Of a DNA stretch of 64,000 nucleotides, positions 9,189 to 18,463 are shown in pieces; the stretch's first letter is position 1; each line of letters starts with the position of its first letter. The DNA is from Flavobacterium sp. M31R6. GTDB lineage: Bacteria > Bacteroidota > Bacteroidia > Flavobacteriales > Flavobacteriaceae. The stretch lies in NCBI RefSeq assembly GCF_013284035.1, contig NZ_CP054141.1, positions 1,240,001 through 1,304,000 on the forward strand, in the 5' to 3' direction. The notes beneath the pieces are model-generated. The model worked only from the letters and a program-made list of their open reading frames with translations, made no database searches and was not told the DNA's origin. A program made the translations under genes and the position numbers.

Positions 9189-9689
9189 TTAAAAACCTAA
9201 GTCTTTTTTCACGTCAACAGTGATGTTTGTTCCATCAGCAAGTAAAAGTGTAGATCCGTCAAGAACATATTGGAAACCTTTAGCTTTTCCTACTTTTTGT
9301 ATAGAAGCTTTTACTTTTTCCATAATTGGCTTAACAATTTCTTCTTGTTTTGTCTGTAATTCTTTTTGAGCATTGTCTCTAAAGTCAACAATTCTTTTTT
9401 GCATATCTTGAACTTCTTTAGAACGTTCTTGATTTACGGCCTCAGTAACTGTTGCAGATTCAGCTTCGTACTTTTTTAATTTTGCTTGGTATTCTTCAAC
9501 CATCTTTTTGTAGTCTGCATCATAAGTACCACTCAATTTCTCCAATTGTTTTTGGGCATCAAGCATAGCAGGCAATTTAGACATGATTTCATTTACATCA
9601 ACGTGAGCTACTTTTGTTTGAGCATTTGAAATTTGAGTTGCACCTAAAAATAGTATCGCAGCAATTAGTAAAGTTTTGAATTGTTTCAT
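9189..9689 (-). CDS. OmpH/Skp-family periplasmic chaperone
   Basis: A 166-residue protein with a cleavable signal peptide (about 1-23, ending ISNAQ), a start of the mature part with KVAHVDVNEIMSKLP, a long coiled-coil helix pair (about 50-120, Lys/Glu rich) and a C-terminal strand region with KAKGFQYVLDGSTLLLADG, all typical of Skp/OmpH. Members form trimers that hold unfolded outer-membrane proteins in the periplasm and hand them to BamA, encoded two genes upstream. The first OmpH gene lies 40 bases upstream. Confidence 0.93.
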   Translation of the reverse strand: MKQFKTLLIAAILFLGATQISNAQTKVAHVDVNEIMSKLPAMLDAQKQLEKLSGTYDADYKKMVEEYQAKLKKYEAESATVTEAVNQERSKEVQDMQKRIVDFRDNAQKELQTKQEEIVKPIMEKVKASIQKVGKAKGFQYVLDGSTLLLADGTNITVDVKKDLGF

Positions 9690-9729
9690 TGTTTTAAAAT
9701 ATTTAATAATTAGAATTTGTTTAGTTGTT

Positions 9730-10746
9730 TTATTTTAATTTTTCTTCATTAGCTTTTTTCAAAGCTTCTCTGTCTTGAATTTCTTTTAGTCTTTTCTCTT
9801 CAGCTGCTTTTTTTGTAGCTTCTCTTTCTTCAAGTATTTTTTTTCTTTTTTCTTCTAGCGCTTTTTTACGCTCTTCTTGTATATTTGGCTTAACCTCTTC
9901 GGTTGTCGTTTTTGTTGTAGTTGTGTTCTCAGTTGTATTTGGTGTGAAAGTATTTACTCCCTCAGTTTTAACAGGTGCAACAACTGTGCCATTTTTTTTC
10001 GCTTCTCTTTCGGCTAGTAATTGTTTTCTTTTTTCTTCGTATTGTTTGCGAGCTTCTTCTTGAGCCGCTTTTTTATCAGCGACCAATTTTTCTCGAGCGG
10101 CTTTTTTATCTAATAATGCTTTTTCTCTTTCGGCTAGAACAGGATTTTCGTCTAATTCGTCTTCTTTATTCTCTTTAGCCTCTTCTTCTTTTTGCTGTTT
10201 TTTGGTTAATTGTTCTCTTTTTTCTGTTCGATTTAATACCCGAATCACTTGATCACTAATATCAAATCTTTTTGCGGCAAAAAGAATGGTTAAATGTGAA
10301 GATTTGTCAAATATAAAGTCATATTTTTTGGCCTCAGCTATATCTTGAACAGCTGTGAAAACTTGATCTTGTATAGGCTTAACTAATCCGGCTTTTTGTA
10401 TTATTAAATCCCCATTAGGGCCAAATCTTTTTTGCTGATAATCTAATTTTTCAGATTCGAGGAACTTTATTTCCGTTTCTCTTTCTTCAATTAATTCGGC
10501 TGTCAACAATGGTTTTTCAGCTTTTAAAGCTTCGGTCAGTTTGTTAATTTCTAATTTTTTAGCCTCGATTTCTTGTTTCCATTTCTGTGCTTTTTGTTCT
10601 AATTGTGCTTTGGCCTCTATATAGTCTGGTACATTTTGCAATATGTATTCCATATCAATGTAGCCTACTTTATTTCCTTTGGTTTGAGCCTTTACTGTCG
10701 TTAAAACAATAAGGGATAAAATTATAAATAAAAATTCTTTTCTCAT
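9730..10746 (-). CDS. OmpH/Skp-family protein with long charged C-terminal extension
   Basis: A 338-residue protein. The first about 180 residues are a standard OmpH/Skp unit: signal peptide (about 1-20), KVGYIDMEYIL strand, helical hairpin and KKYDFIFDKSSHLTILFA strand. It then continues with about 150 residues rich in Lys, Glu, Ala and Arg with repeated EEKRKKxLxEREA-type heptad-like segments and a Thr-rich break (about 265-285). That extension makes it twice the usual Skp length. The ATG at 10746 gives the signal peptide; the open frame upstream overlaps bamA and is not used. It lies between bamA and a second ompH. Confidence 0.9.
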   Translation of the reverse strand: MRKEFLFIILSLIVLTTVKAQTKGNKVGYIDMEYILQNVPDYIEAKAQLEQKAQKWKQEIEAKKLEINKLTEALKAEKPLLTAELIEERETEIKFLESEKLDYQQKRFGPNGDLIIQKAGLVKPIQDQVFTAVQDIAEAKKYDFIFDKSSHLTILFAAKRFDISDQVIRVLNRTEKREQLTKKQQKEEEAKENKEDELDENPVLAEREKALLDKKAAREKLVADKKAAQEEARKQYEEKRKQLLAEREAKKNGTVVAPVKTEGVNTFTPNTTENTTTTKTTTEEVKPNIQEERKKALEEKRKKILEEREATKKAAEEKRLKEIQDREALKKANEEKLK

Positions 10747-10781
10747 AATTTTTAATTTTAGAAATTTTAAACCAAATTTAT

Positions 10782-13475
10782 TTAAAACTGCTGACCTATG
10801 ATGAAATGCGTTTGCCATCCACTTGGTTTTATGGCTCCAGGAACAGCATCGAATCCATAACCAAAATCGATACCCAACAAACCAAAAGCAGGCATAAATA
10901 CCCTTAAACCGACACCCGTTGAACGAGCCAAATTAAACGGTTGGTAATCAGATAATGAAGCGTATGACTGTCCGGCTTCTGCAAAGGTCAAAGCATAAAT
11001 AGATGCTGATGATTTCAATGTAATCGGATAACGTAATTCTAATGAAAACTTATTGTAAACAGTAGCACCATAAGCATCTCCACTTGAACTTGCAGGAGTC
11101 AAAGCTCCATTTTCATATCCTCTTAGCTGTATGTTTTGTCTTCCATCAATCGAGCTTCCTGCCATTCCGTCTCCTCCCATGTAGTATCTTTCAAAAGGAA
11201 TAACTCCTCTGTCTTGATTGTAAGCTCCTAAAAATCCAAATTGCATTAAAGTACGTAATACTAATTTTTTATATAAAGTAGTAAACCAGTCTCCTGTAAA
11301 TTGTACTTTGTAATATTCTAACCATCTGTATTTTTCTTGATCCACTTTTGCAGGATCAGCAACTGCATCTTGATAATTGTCTACTTTATTAGAGACATAT
11401 GATGAACTTGGGTATTTATCCAAATAATCTCCAGCATTTACAACCCTATCATTGTTATCTACATAGGAATTTCCAGAGTAAATATATTTATATTTTTGCT
11501 GATCTCCTAATGTTGCATAATCCGTGCCAGTAATTAGGGAATAAGGAAGTGTAAACTCACCATTTACTGAAAATTCAGCACCATAAGTTGGGAATATAGG
11601 GTTGAATCCTTTACTGTTTCTGGTAAGACCCACAGAATAGGATAAATTTCTAGATGTCCCATTTGCAAATGTAAATAATCCGTAAAGATAATTATGCAAA
11701 TCGTATTGTTGGTAACTGATAGATTGTGACAGCGTGAAGAAATCATCAGGCACTGTCAATCTTTTTGCCATTCCAACAGACAAAGAGGTGATATTGATGT
11801 ATTTTGATTTATCTACCTTTTGCATTTGGTAGTTAGAACTGTATTGTTGGCTAAATGCAAATGAACTACTAAATTGGATTGGTTTTTTTCCTCCAAACCA
11901 AGGTTCTGAAAACGATAAACTATAGGTTTTGTAGTAAGAACTTGCTTGAAGACGTAAGGCTACTTTTTGTCCATCTCCCATAGGAAGTGGGTGATAGGCA
12001 TCTTTGTTGAATAAATTTCTTGCCGAAAAGTTATTGAAAGACAATCCCAAAGTTCCTACGAAACCACCTCCGCCATATCCTCCTTGAAGTTCAATTTGGC
12101 TAGCTCCTTTTTCTACAACATGATATTCGATGTCTACAGTTCCGGCACCAGAATCAACATTTTTGAATTGAGGATCGATTTTTTCAGGATCAAAAAATCC
12201 TAATTGTCCAATCTCTCTAATGGTTCTTACTAATTCTCCTTTGTTGTATTTTTCTCCGGGTTTTGTTCTTAATTCTCTATAAATTACTTCATCGTTGGTT
12301 TTGTCGTTTCCAACAACAGTGATTTTGTTGAAATATGCGATTGGGCCTTCGGTAACTCGGATTTCAAAATCAATTACATTATCAGTTGTTTTTGTTTCTA
12401 CAGCATTTATGCTTGAAAACAGGTATCCGTTATTTTGGTATAAATTGGTAATGTCTTCTCCGTCTGGTTTAGATTTGTCTGCAATCCTTTCTTGAAGAAG
12501 TACACCATTATATACGTCTCCAGTATGGATACCTAACATACTTCTTAGCCCTTCGTCAGAGTAAACGGTATTTCCGATAAATTTAATATTTCCAAAATAG
12601 TATTTAATTCCTTCTTCTACTTTAATTTTTATGTAGATGGCATTTTTTTCTTTATTATATGTAACAGAATCCCCTAAAATACGGGCATCACGATATCCGA
12701 TTTTTTTATAGTCATTAACTATCTTTTCTAAGTCTTCTTGGTATTTAGCTTCAATGTATTTTGATCGCTTCAAAACATGTAAGAAATTTTTTTCTTTGGT
12801 GTTTTTCATGGATCCAAGTAGTTTGCTACTTGGAACATTTTTATTGCCTTCAAAATCAATTTTGTAAATTTTGACTTTCTCCCCAATATCAACTTTTACA
12901 AGCATGTTTACTTGATTCTTGGTTAGGGTCGTATCTTTTGAAGTGGTTATGTAAACTTTAGTATTGAAAAAACCATCTTTCTTGTATTTTTTTTCAATGT
13001 AGTTTTTTGTTGTGGTAATTAAGTTTTCGGTTACAATTTTACCATTGGTTAAGCCATTGTCTTTAATGAAAGATTCCGTTTTGCTTTTGGAAACACCAAC
13101 AAATTTTACTTCATTGATTTTTGGTAATTCTTTAATATTCAAATCTAGGTAAATGCTGTCATTTTCAATTCTATTTACATAAAATGAAATTTCATCAAAA
13201 AGACCCAGCTTTCCTAATTTTTTTATTGAACTACTTATTTGTTCTCCCGGAACTGTAATTTCTTGTCCTTTTTCCAATCCAGCAAAAGTAACTACAGTTT
13301 GAGGATTGAAACTAATATCTCCAACTACTTTTACATCTGCTAATATGTATTTTTTACCTTGGTCAAATGGTACTCTGTCTTGGGCTTTAATTTGAGTGAA
13401 AGTTCCTAAAATTAAAAAGGTAAGGACTAGTTTTATGCTTTTATGTAACACTAAAAAATTATTTAATTTGTTCAC
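10782..13475 (-). CDS. bamA: Outer membrane protein assembly factor BamA
   Basis: About 897 residues: signal peptide, five POTRA-like repeats (about 30-430, with repeated GxxxxxxxxLL and xxGY/YKKxGY segments), then an Omp85 beta-barrel (about 470-897) with the RGYENGA motif (VRGF/Y-type) and a C-terminal FIIGQQF ending in Phe, the usual barrel signature. It folds outer-membrane proteins. The start is uncertain: the ATGs upstream would overlap uppS by over 60 bases, so I favour GTG at 13475 (17-base overlap) or GTG at 13451 (just after the uppS stop); either keeps the signal peptide. The gene order uppS-bamA-ompH-ompH is typical of the phylum. Confidence 0.95.
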   Translation of the reverse strand: MNKLNNFLVLHKSIKLVLTFLILGTFTQIKAQDRVPFDQGKKYILADVKVVGDISFNPQTVVTFAGLEKGQEITVPGEQISSSIKKLGKLGLFDEISFYVNRIENDSIYLDLNIKELPKINEVKFVGVSKSKTESFIKDNGLTNGKIVTENLITTTKNYIEKKYKKDGFFNTKVYITTSKDTTLTKNQVNMLVKVDIGEKVKIYKIDFEGNKNVPSSKLLGSMKNTKEKNFLHVLKRSKYIEAKYQEDLEKIVNDYKKIGYRDARILGDSVTYNKEKNAIYIKIKVEEGIKYYFGNIKFIGNTVYSDEGLRSMLGIHTGDVYNGVLLQERIADKSKPDGEDITNLYQNNGYLFSSINAVETKTTDNVIDFEIRVTEGPIAYFNKITVVGNDKTNDEVIYRELRTKPGEKYNKGELVRTIREIGQLGFFDPEKIDPQFKNVDSGAGTVDIEYHVVEKGASQIELQGGYGGGGFVGTLGLSFNNFSARNLFNKDAYHPLPMGDGQKVALRLQASSYYKTYSLSFSEPWFGGKKPIQFSSSFAFSQQYSSNYQMQKVDKSKYINITSLSVGMAKRLTVPDDFFTLSQSISYQQYDLHNYLYGLFTFANGTSRNLSYSVGLTRNSKGFNPIFPTYGAEFSVNGEFTLPYSLITGTDYATLGDQQKYKYIYSGNSYVDNNDRVVNAGDYLDKYPSSSYVSNKVDNYQDAVADPAKVDQEKYRWLEYYKVQFTGDWFTTLYKKLVLRTLMQFGFLGAYNQDRGVIPFERYYMGGDGMAGSSIDGRQNIQLRGYENGALTPASSSGDAYGATVYNKFSLELRYPITLKSSASIYALTFAEAGQSYASLSDYQPFNLARSTGVGLRVFMPAFGLLGIDFGYGFDAVPGAIKPSGWQTHFIIGQQF

Positions 13476-14196
13476 TTGTTTTTCCAAATCGACGTTCTCT
13501 TTTTTGATAACTAATGATAGCCTCATGTAAATCTTGTTCTTTAAAATCGGGCCATAATACATCAGTAAAGTATAATTCTGCATAGGCTATTTGCCATAGC
13601 AAAAAATTACTTATTCTGTGTTCTCCACTAGTTCTTATTAATAAATCAACATCCGGTAAATTATGCGTGTAAAGATGCTCATTTATAATTGAATCGTCAA
13701 TACTGTCTATTGAAATTATATTATTTTTAACTTTATCGCTTATTATTTTCACAACATTTACTAATTCTTCCCTAGATCCGTAGCTTAAGGCGAGAGTTAA
13801 TGTCATTTTCGTATTGTCTTTTGTTTTGTCCAGCACATCAAATAATTGCTTTTGAGCTTTTGTCGGTAATTTTTCTAAATTACCGATAGCGTTCATCTTG
13901 ATGTTGCCTTCTTGCATTGTTTTAAGCTCTTTCTTTAATGAATTGATTAAAACCCTCATTAAAGTGTCTATTTCAAGCTTGGGCCTATTCCAGTTTTCAG
14001 TAGAGAAAGCATATAAGGTTAAGTATTCTACGCCTAAATCCAAACATTCTTGAATTATTTTTTTTACAGATTTTGAGCCGCTCTCATGTCCAAGTGTTCT
14101 TAGGAATCCTTTTTGTTTTGCCCAACGACCATTCCCGTCCATAATAATGGCCAAGTGTTTGGGAATATTTTCTGTGTTTATTTCGTCTTTTAACAT
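13459..14196 (-). CDS. uppS: Isoprenyl (undecaprenyl) diphosphate synthase
   Basis: A 245-residue cis-prenyltransferase making the C55 carrier lipid precursor for peptidoglycan and surface polysaccharides. The catalytic signature MDGNGRWAK is at residues 19-27 (Asp20, Asn22, Arg24), and the C-terminal substrate-binding block RTSGEHRISNFLLWQ with the following YAELYF is intact. It follows the DUF6089 gene by six bases and overlaps the proposed bamA start, which points to one operon. Length and motif order are as expected. Confidence 0.96.
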   Translation of the reverse strand: MLKDEINTENIPKHLAIIMDGNGRWAKQKGFLRTLGHESGSKSVKKIIQECLDLGVEYLTLYAFSTENWNRPKLEIDTLMRVLINSLKKELKTMQEGNIKMNAIGNLEKLPTKAQKQLFDVLDKTKDNTKMTLTLALSYGSREELVNVVKIISDKVKNNIISIDSIDDSIINEHLYTHNLPDVDLLIRTSGEHRISNFLLWQIAYAELYFTDVLWPDFKEQDLHEAIISYQKRERRFGKTSEQIK

Positions 14197-14202
14197 CTTA
14201 TT

Positions 14203-14880
14203 TTAGTCTGCGCAGTAACATGGTTTGTTTCCAAAAGTATAGGTTAATGTTGCTCCTGAGAATACATACCAATCATTATTATTTATATTGCCAAATTTAG
14301 GTAAACTACTATTACTTGGATTGCTGCCGTCAAGGTTGTCAGTAAAAGTATATCGAGCTCCAACTTCTAAACCTAAAACGAAACTCCTTGAAAAATTTGT
14401 TTTTACGCCAAGGGTCATTGGTATAGCAATTGTACTTTTTGTATTGTTTTTATGTGTAATCCCTGATGTTACATATAAATCATCGTAAAGAACATAGCTT
14501 AAGCCAGAATATACATAAGGAGTAAATTTTGGTTTTTCCTCATGTAAATTAAAATCAAAAAAATTAAACTCCAATCCAGCTGATAGCTCTTTTATGTTGT
14601 TTACAAAACTATATCCTCTGTTATTTCTTCCAGATTCTTTTGAATCATGGTCGTTTCCGGAGATTTGTGATTGTGTGTAGGAAAATCTATAAGCATGTCT
14701 TGGGCTTTTATTCCATTTGTATAAAATACCGAATGCAGGTTCATTTGGAGCAATGTAAGTTGTTGAACCCACATCTCCTATGTAATTACTGCCTCCAAGA
14801 AAAACTCCTATTTCATTAATCTGGGCATGAATAGAAGAAAAGGTAAAAAAGCATAAAAATGAAATGAAAATTTTACTCAT
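14203..14880 (-). CDS. DUF6089-family outer-membrane protein
   Basis: A 225-residue protein with a signal peptide (about 1-19, ending IHAQ). The mature start INEIGVFLGGSNYIGDVGSTTYI matches the DUF6089 family from memory. It has alternating strands of a small eight-stranded-type barrel and a C-terminal FGNKPCYCAD with a CxC pair. In flavobacteria this gene commonly sits in front of uppS and bamA, as here. Its function is unknown; the position suggests an envelope role. Six bases separate it from uppS. Confidence 0.82.
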   Translation of the reverse strand: MSKIFISFLCFFTFSSIHAQINEIGVFLGGSNYIGDVGSTTYIAPNEPAFGILYKWNKSPRHAYRFSYTQSQISGNDHDSKESGRNNRGYSFVNNIKELSAGLEFNFFDFNLHEEKPKFTPYVYSGLSYVLYDDLYVTSGITHKNNTKSTIAIPMTLGVKTNFSRSFVLGLEVGARYTFTDNLDGSNPSNSSLPKFGNINNNDWYVFSGATLTYTFGNKPCYCAD

Positions 14881-15033
14881 AAATTATAAAATTGCCTGCA
14901 AATATAATAATTATCAATAGGATTCAATACGTATCTTAGGAATACTGTCTTTTTTTAGACCAGATCCCTTTTTTTATATACAAAGGATGTAATAGTAACG
15001 ACAAAAAAGGAATAATTCGTATAGGGGGAAGTT

Positions 15034-15918
15034 TTAATTCCTTCTGTCCTCACCCCAAAGTAATTTTGTTCTTAGAGTCTTTAAAAAAGTTTCTTCCGGG
15101 ATCTCCACCATATTTATTTCGAAATCGGTTTTTTTTATGGTTAGAATAGAATCATTTGCAACACTTGTTATTCTGGAATCCAATGATACTAAATATTGTT
15201 GTTCTCTTCCAGAAACTTTTAAACGAACCTCCGTTGTATCAGGAACGACAAGAGGTCTTGCGTTCAAGTTGTGAGGAGCAATAGGTGTTATAACTATACT
15301 TTTTACATCGGGTGTCAATATGGGACCTCCACAACTCAACGAGTAACCTGTAGTTCCTGTGGGAGTGGCAATAATAAGACCATCGGCCCAATAGGAATTT
15401 AAAAATTCATCGTTCAAATAAGTATCGATGGTGATCATCGATGTGGTTTCTTTTCGACTCACCGATATTTCATTCATGGCAAAGTTGAGTCCTTCTATAG
15501 TTTTGTTTTCAGGTGAACACGTCAAGCTTAACAAAGTTCTTTTAGAAATTTTATATTTTTTGTCAATGACAAACTGCATGAAAGCGGCAATGTTTTCTTT
15601 TTGTACCGTTGCCAAAAAACCCAATCTTCCTGCGTTTATACCCAAAATTGGGACACCTGAATTGCGAACCAGCGTAACTGCTCTTAAAATTGTTCCGTCA
15701 CCGCCAATACTGATTAACATATCAAAGCTAGAATCCAATTCATCATTAAAGGAAAAAGTGTTGTATTCTTTTTCTATGATTTTTTTTTCATACAACATGT
15801 TTAGGAAATCGGATTCAATAACCATTTCTACGTTATTATTGTTGAAAAACACAAAAATGTCTTTTATGATAGGTTCTGTGCTAACTAAATAATATTGGCC
15901 GTAAATAGCTACTTTCAT
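15034..15918 (-). CDS. nadK: NAD kinase
   Basis: A 294-residue ATP-NAD kinase that makes NADP. The GGDGT catalytic motif is at 72-76, INAGRLGFL at about 94-102 and the NAD-binding block PTGTTGYSLSCGGPIL at about 185-200, all in the right order and spacing. The first strand MKVAIYGQY and the end LLWGEDRRN are typical. It lies 63 bases downstream of the CBS protein gene and 153 bases upstream of DUF6089. Confidence 0.96.
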   Translation of the reverse strand: MKVAIYGQYYLVSTEPIIKDIFVFFNNNNVEMVIESDFLNMLYEKKIIEKEYNTFSFNDELDSSFDMLISIGGDGTILRAVTLVRNSGVPILGINAGRLGFLATVQKENIAAFMQFVIDKKYKISKRTLLSLTCSPENKTIEGLNFAMNEISVSRKETTSMITIDTYLNDEFLNSYWADGLIIATPTGTTGYSLSCGGPILTPDVKSIVITPIAPHNLNARPLVVPDTTEVRLKVSGREQQYLVSLDSRITSVANDSILTIKKTDFEINMVEIPEETFLKTLRTKLLWGEDRRN

Positions 15919-15981
15919 TTCTTTTGGTTTTGATATTTTGTTATTCGTTATTTTGGATTTTAAATGCCTTAATCCAAATAA

Positions 15982-16641
15982 TTACATGTTCAAATATTTG
16001 TCTAAATAATCCGAACGTTCTTTTAAACTTTTGATGTAATTGTCTTCGTTATGTTCTGAAATGATGTCGTAGTTATATCTTCTGAAAGTTTGAATAATTT
16101 CATTCAATGAACCGACACTGATTTTGATAGTGACTTCAGTAGTATTTACATCGGAATTTGAAATGAAAAGACCTAAAAGTTTACCATTGTTGCTCTCTAC
16201 AATTTGTACAATTTGACTCATCGAATAATCGATAGTGTTTTTACTCACTATGATGATGGCTCCCTGTTCTTTAAGAAAAGGAGTTTCATGAAAAAATTTA
16301 ATGATGTCCTCAATTTCATAATAGCCAACATACTTATTATTCTCGTCCAAAATGGGAGCTAAGTTAGTGTGATTTTTGGCAAAAACTTCTAAAACGTCTA
16401 GCCAAATCATGTCGGTTCTGGCAAAAAAATGTTCAAGTACATATTTGTAGTCATTGACTTTTTTATCACTGTCAAAAGTTTCAATGTCATCTGCGGCGAT
16501 ACTTCCAATGAAAATCCCCTCTTCGATGACAGGAAAATGGGAAAAGGTTAAGTCACCAAAAAAGTCTTGAACTGACCCAATAGTTTCTTGAGCATCAATT
16601 GCTTTGTAGTCGTTTGTAATATAGTCTTTTAAATCTGCCAT
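15982..16641 (-). CDS. CBS-domain protein
   Basis: About 219 residues. A pair of CBS motifs occupies about 1-130 (SHFPVIEEGIFIGSIAADDI and NLAPILDENNKYVGYYEIEDI), followed by a C-terminal ACT-like region (about 140-205) with IIIVSKNTIDYSMSQIV. Such proteins bind adenine nucleotides as cytoplasmic regulators. The start is taken at ATG 16641 (MADLKDYITND); an earlier ATG at 16686 would add fifteen residues not typical of the family. It lies just upstream of nadK in the same direction and is divergent from pdxJ, so it may sense nucleotide levels for this pathway (inference). Confidence 0.85.
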   Translation of the reverse strand: MADLKDYITNDYKAIDAQETIGSVQDFFGDLTFSHFPVIEEGIFIGSIAADDIETFDSDKKVNDYKYVLEHFFARTDMIWLDVLEVFAKNHTNLAPILDENNKYVGYYEIEDIIKFFHETPFLKEQGAIIIVSKNTIDYSMSQIVQIVESNNGKLLGLFISNSDVNTTEVTIKISVGSLNEIIQTFRRYNYDIISEHNEDNYIKSLKERSDYLDKYLNM

Positions 16642-16756
16642 AAATCTATCCTCAATAATCGATGCAAAATAATCAAAATTATACAAAATCTGCTAGGTTT
16701 TACTTTGTATTTTTGTCTTATCAAATATACTTACATATCTATTAATACCTGTTTCT

Positions 16757-17470
16757 ATGACAAAACTTAGCGTTAATATAAATAAAATTGCCACTTTACG
16801 TAATGCTCGTGGAGGAAATGTGCCTGATTTATTGAAAGTAGCTACTGATATTCAGCAGTTTGGTGGTCAGGGAATCACGATTCACCCACGTCCGGATGAG
16901 CGTCATATTCGCTATCAAGACGCCCGAGATTTAAAATCAATTGTTTATACAGAATATAATATAGAGGGTAATCCTCAGCATAATTTTATCGATTTGGTTT
17001 TGGAATGCAAACCAGATCAAGTAACCTTGGTTCCAGATGCTATTGGAGCAATTACCTCTTCTGCAGGCTGGGATACTATAAAAAATCAGTCGTATTTGTC
17101 GGAAGTTATTCAAGAATTTCAACGAAACGGAATTAGGACTTCGATTTTTGTTGATCCAATTTCTGAGATGATAGATGGTGCTAAAAAAACAGGTACGGAT
17201 AGAATTGAATTATACACTGAAGCTTTTGCGCATCAATACAGTTTAGGAAATGAAAAGGGAATTGACCCTTATGTGAAATCAGCTATTTTGGCTAATGATT
17301 TAGGTTTAGGAATCAATGCCGGCCACGATTTAAGTTTGGATAATATTAAGTTTTTTAAACAAAACATTCCAGGATTATTGGAAGTTTCAATTGGGCACGC
17401 CCTTGTTTCTGAAGCAATTTATCTTGGTTTGGACAATGTGGTAAATATGTATTTGCAAAAACTAAAATAA
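16757..17470 (+). CDS. pdxJ: Pyridoxine 5'-phosphate synthase
   Basis: A 237-residue TIM-barrel enzyme joining 3-amino-2-oxopropyl phosphate with deoxyxylulose 5-phosphate in vitamin B6 synthesis. Recognisable blocks: LSVNINKIATLRNARGG at the start, GITIHPRPDERHIR near residue 35, FVDPISEMI, DRIELYTEAFA and LGINAGHDLSLDN, then VSIGHALVSEAI. All substrate-binding residues of the family appear present. It is divergent from the CBS/nadK block with a 115-base promoter region. Confidence 0.97.
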   Translation: MTKLSVNINKIATLRNARGGNVPDLLKVATDIQQFGGQGITIHPRPDERHIRYQDARDLKSIVYTEYNIEGNPQHNFIDLVLECKPDQVTLVPDAIGAITSSAGWDTIKNQSYLSEVIQEFQRNGIRTSIFVDPISEMIDGAKKTGTDRIELYTEAFAHQYSLGNEKGIDPYVKSAILANDLGLGINAGHDLSLDNIKFFKQNIPGLLEVSIGHALVSEAIYLGLDNVVNMYLQKLK

Positions 17471-17646
17471 GATTTTTGATTTAAGATTAACGAATGATGA
17501 TTTGTGGTTTTTTATGCCTGTCATCTTCAAATCTAAAATTTTAATTTTCTAATCAAAAAAATAAAAAAATCTAATATTGATTACTGTTTTGGAATGCAGT
17601 TTTTACTCTGCAATCTAAAATCTGAAATCTGCAATCTAAAATAATA

Positions 17647-18408
17647 ATGCTCTACTCAAAAATAGAAGGTTCTGGAAGACCTTTACTTATACTTCACGGT
17701 TTTCTTGGAATGTCCGATAATTGGAAAACATTAGGAACTCAATTTGTTGCCGATGGTTTTCAGGTGCATCTGTTGGATTTGCGTAATCATGGACGCAGTT
17801 TTCATTCGGATGAATTTAGTTATGAAATTATGGTTCAAGATGTTTTTGACTATTGTCAGACAAACGGTCTTGAATCGATTGATATTATAGGTCACTCTAT
17901 GGGAGGTAAGACGGCTATGCTTTTGGCCACTTCCTATCCAAAATTAGTCAATAAATTATTGGTGGCTGATATTGGTCCTAAGTTTTATGCACCCCATCAT
18001 CAAGATATACTGGCAGGATTGAATGCTGTGGATTTTTCGGTTAAACCAAGCAGGAATGAGGTTGAGGAAATAATGAAAAAGTATATACCTGATTTTGGGA
18101 CACGTCAATTTTTGATGAAAAGTTTATACTGGCAAGAACCAGGTCAATTGGCTTTCCGATTTAATTTGAACGTTTTCAATAGAAAAATTGATGAAATCGG
18201 AAAAGCATTAGCCGAAGGCATGATTTTTGAAAAGCCAACACTTTTTATACGTGGTGGAAATTCTAATTATATACTTGATAGTGATTTTGATGAAATAAAA
18301 ACTCATTTCCCGTCTTCAACAGTAGCGACAATTCCTAATGTTGGCCATTGGTTACATGCCGAAAACCCTACAATGTTTTATGAATTAGCAAGTGCATTTT
18401 TAAAATAA
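17647..18408 (+). CDS. Alpha/beta-fold hydrolase (YbfF-like)
   Basis: A 253-residue soluble hydrolase. The oxyanion segment LHGFLGMSDNW begins at residue 17, the nucleophile elbow GHSMGG has Ser84, and the catalytic His is in NVGHWLHAE near residue 236. The RNHGRS motif near 47-52 is typical of the YbfF esterase-like group. Its substrate cannot be told from sequence. The 176-base upstream region carries repeated AATCTAAAATC-type segments right up to the ATG (see findings). Confidence 0.88.
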   Translation: MLYSKIEGSGRPLLILHGFLGMSDNWKTLGTQFVADGFQVHLLDLRNHGRSFHSDEFSYEIMVQDVFDYCQTNGLESIDIIGHSMGGKTAMLLATSYPKLVNKLLVADIGPKFYAPHHQDILAGLNAVDFSVKPSRNEVEEIMKKYIPDFGTRQFLMKSLYWQEPGQLAFRFNLNVFNRKIDEIGKALAEGMIFEKPTLFIRGGNSNYILDSDFDEIKTHFPSSTVATIPNVGHWLHAENPTMFYELASAFLK

Positions 18409-18463
18409 TTTAATATAGTATAGAAAATTTATTATATTTATTGAAATTTTAAAAGACGAGACT

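Noticed and set aside
9975..10178. A plus-strand hydrophobic frame opposite the charged tail of the OmpH protein
   Set aside because: Leu/Phe-rich antisense of Lys/Glu codons, a standard artefact.
13476..13583. Upstream ATG start for bamA
   Set aside because: It would put over 100 bases of bamA inside uppS, and the added residues precede an otherwise normal signal peptide.
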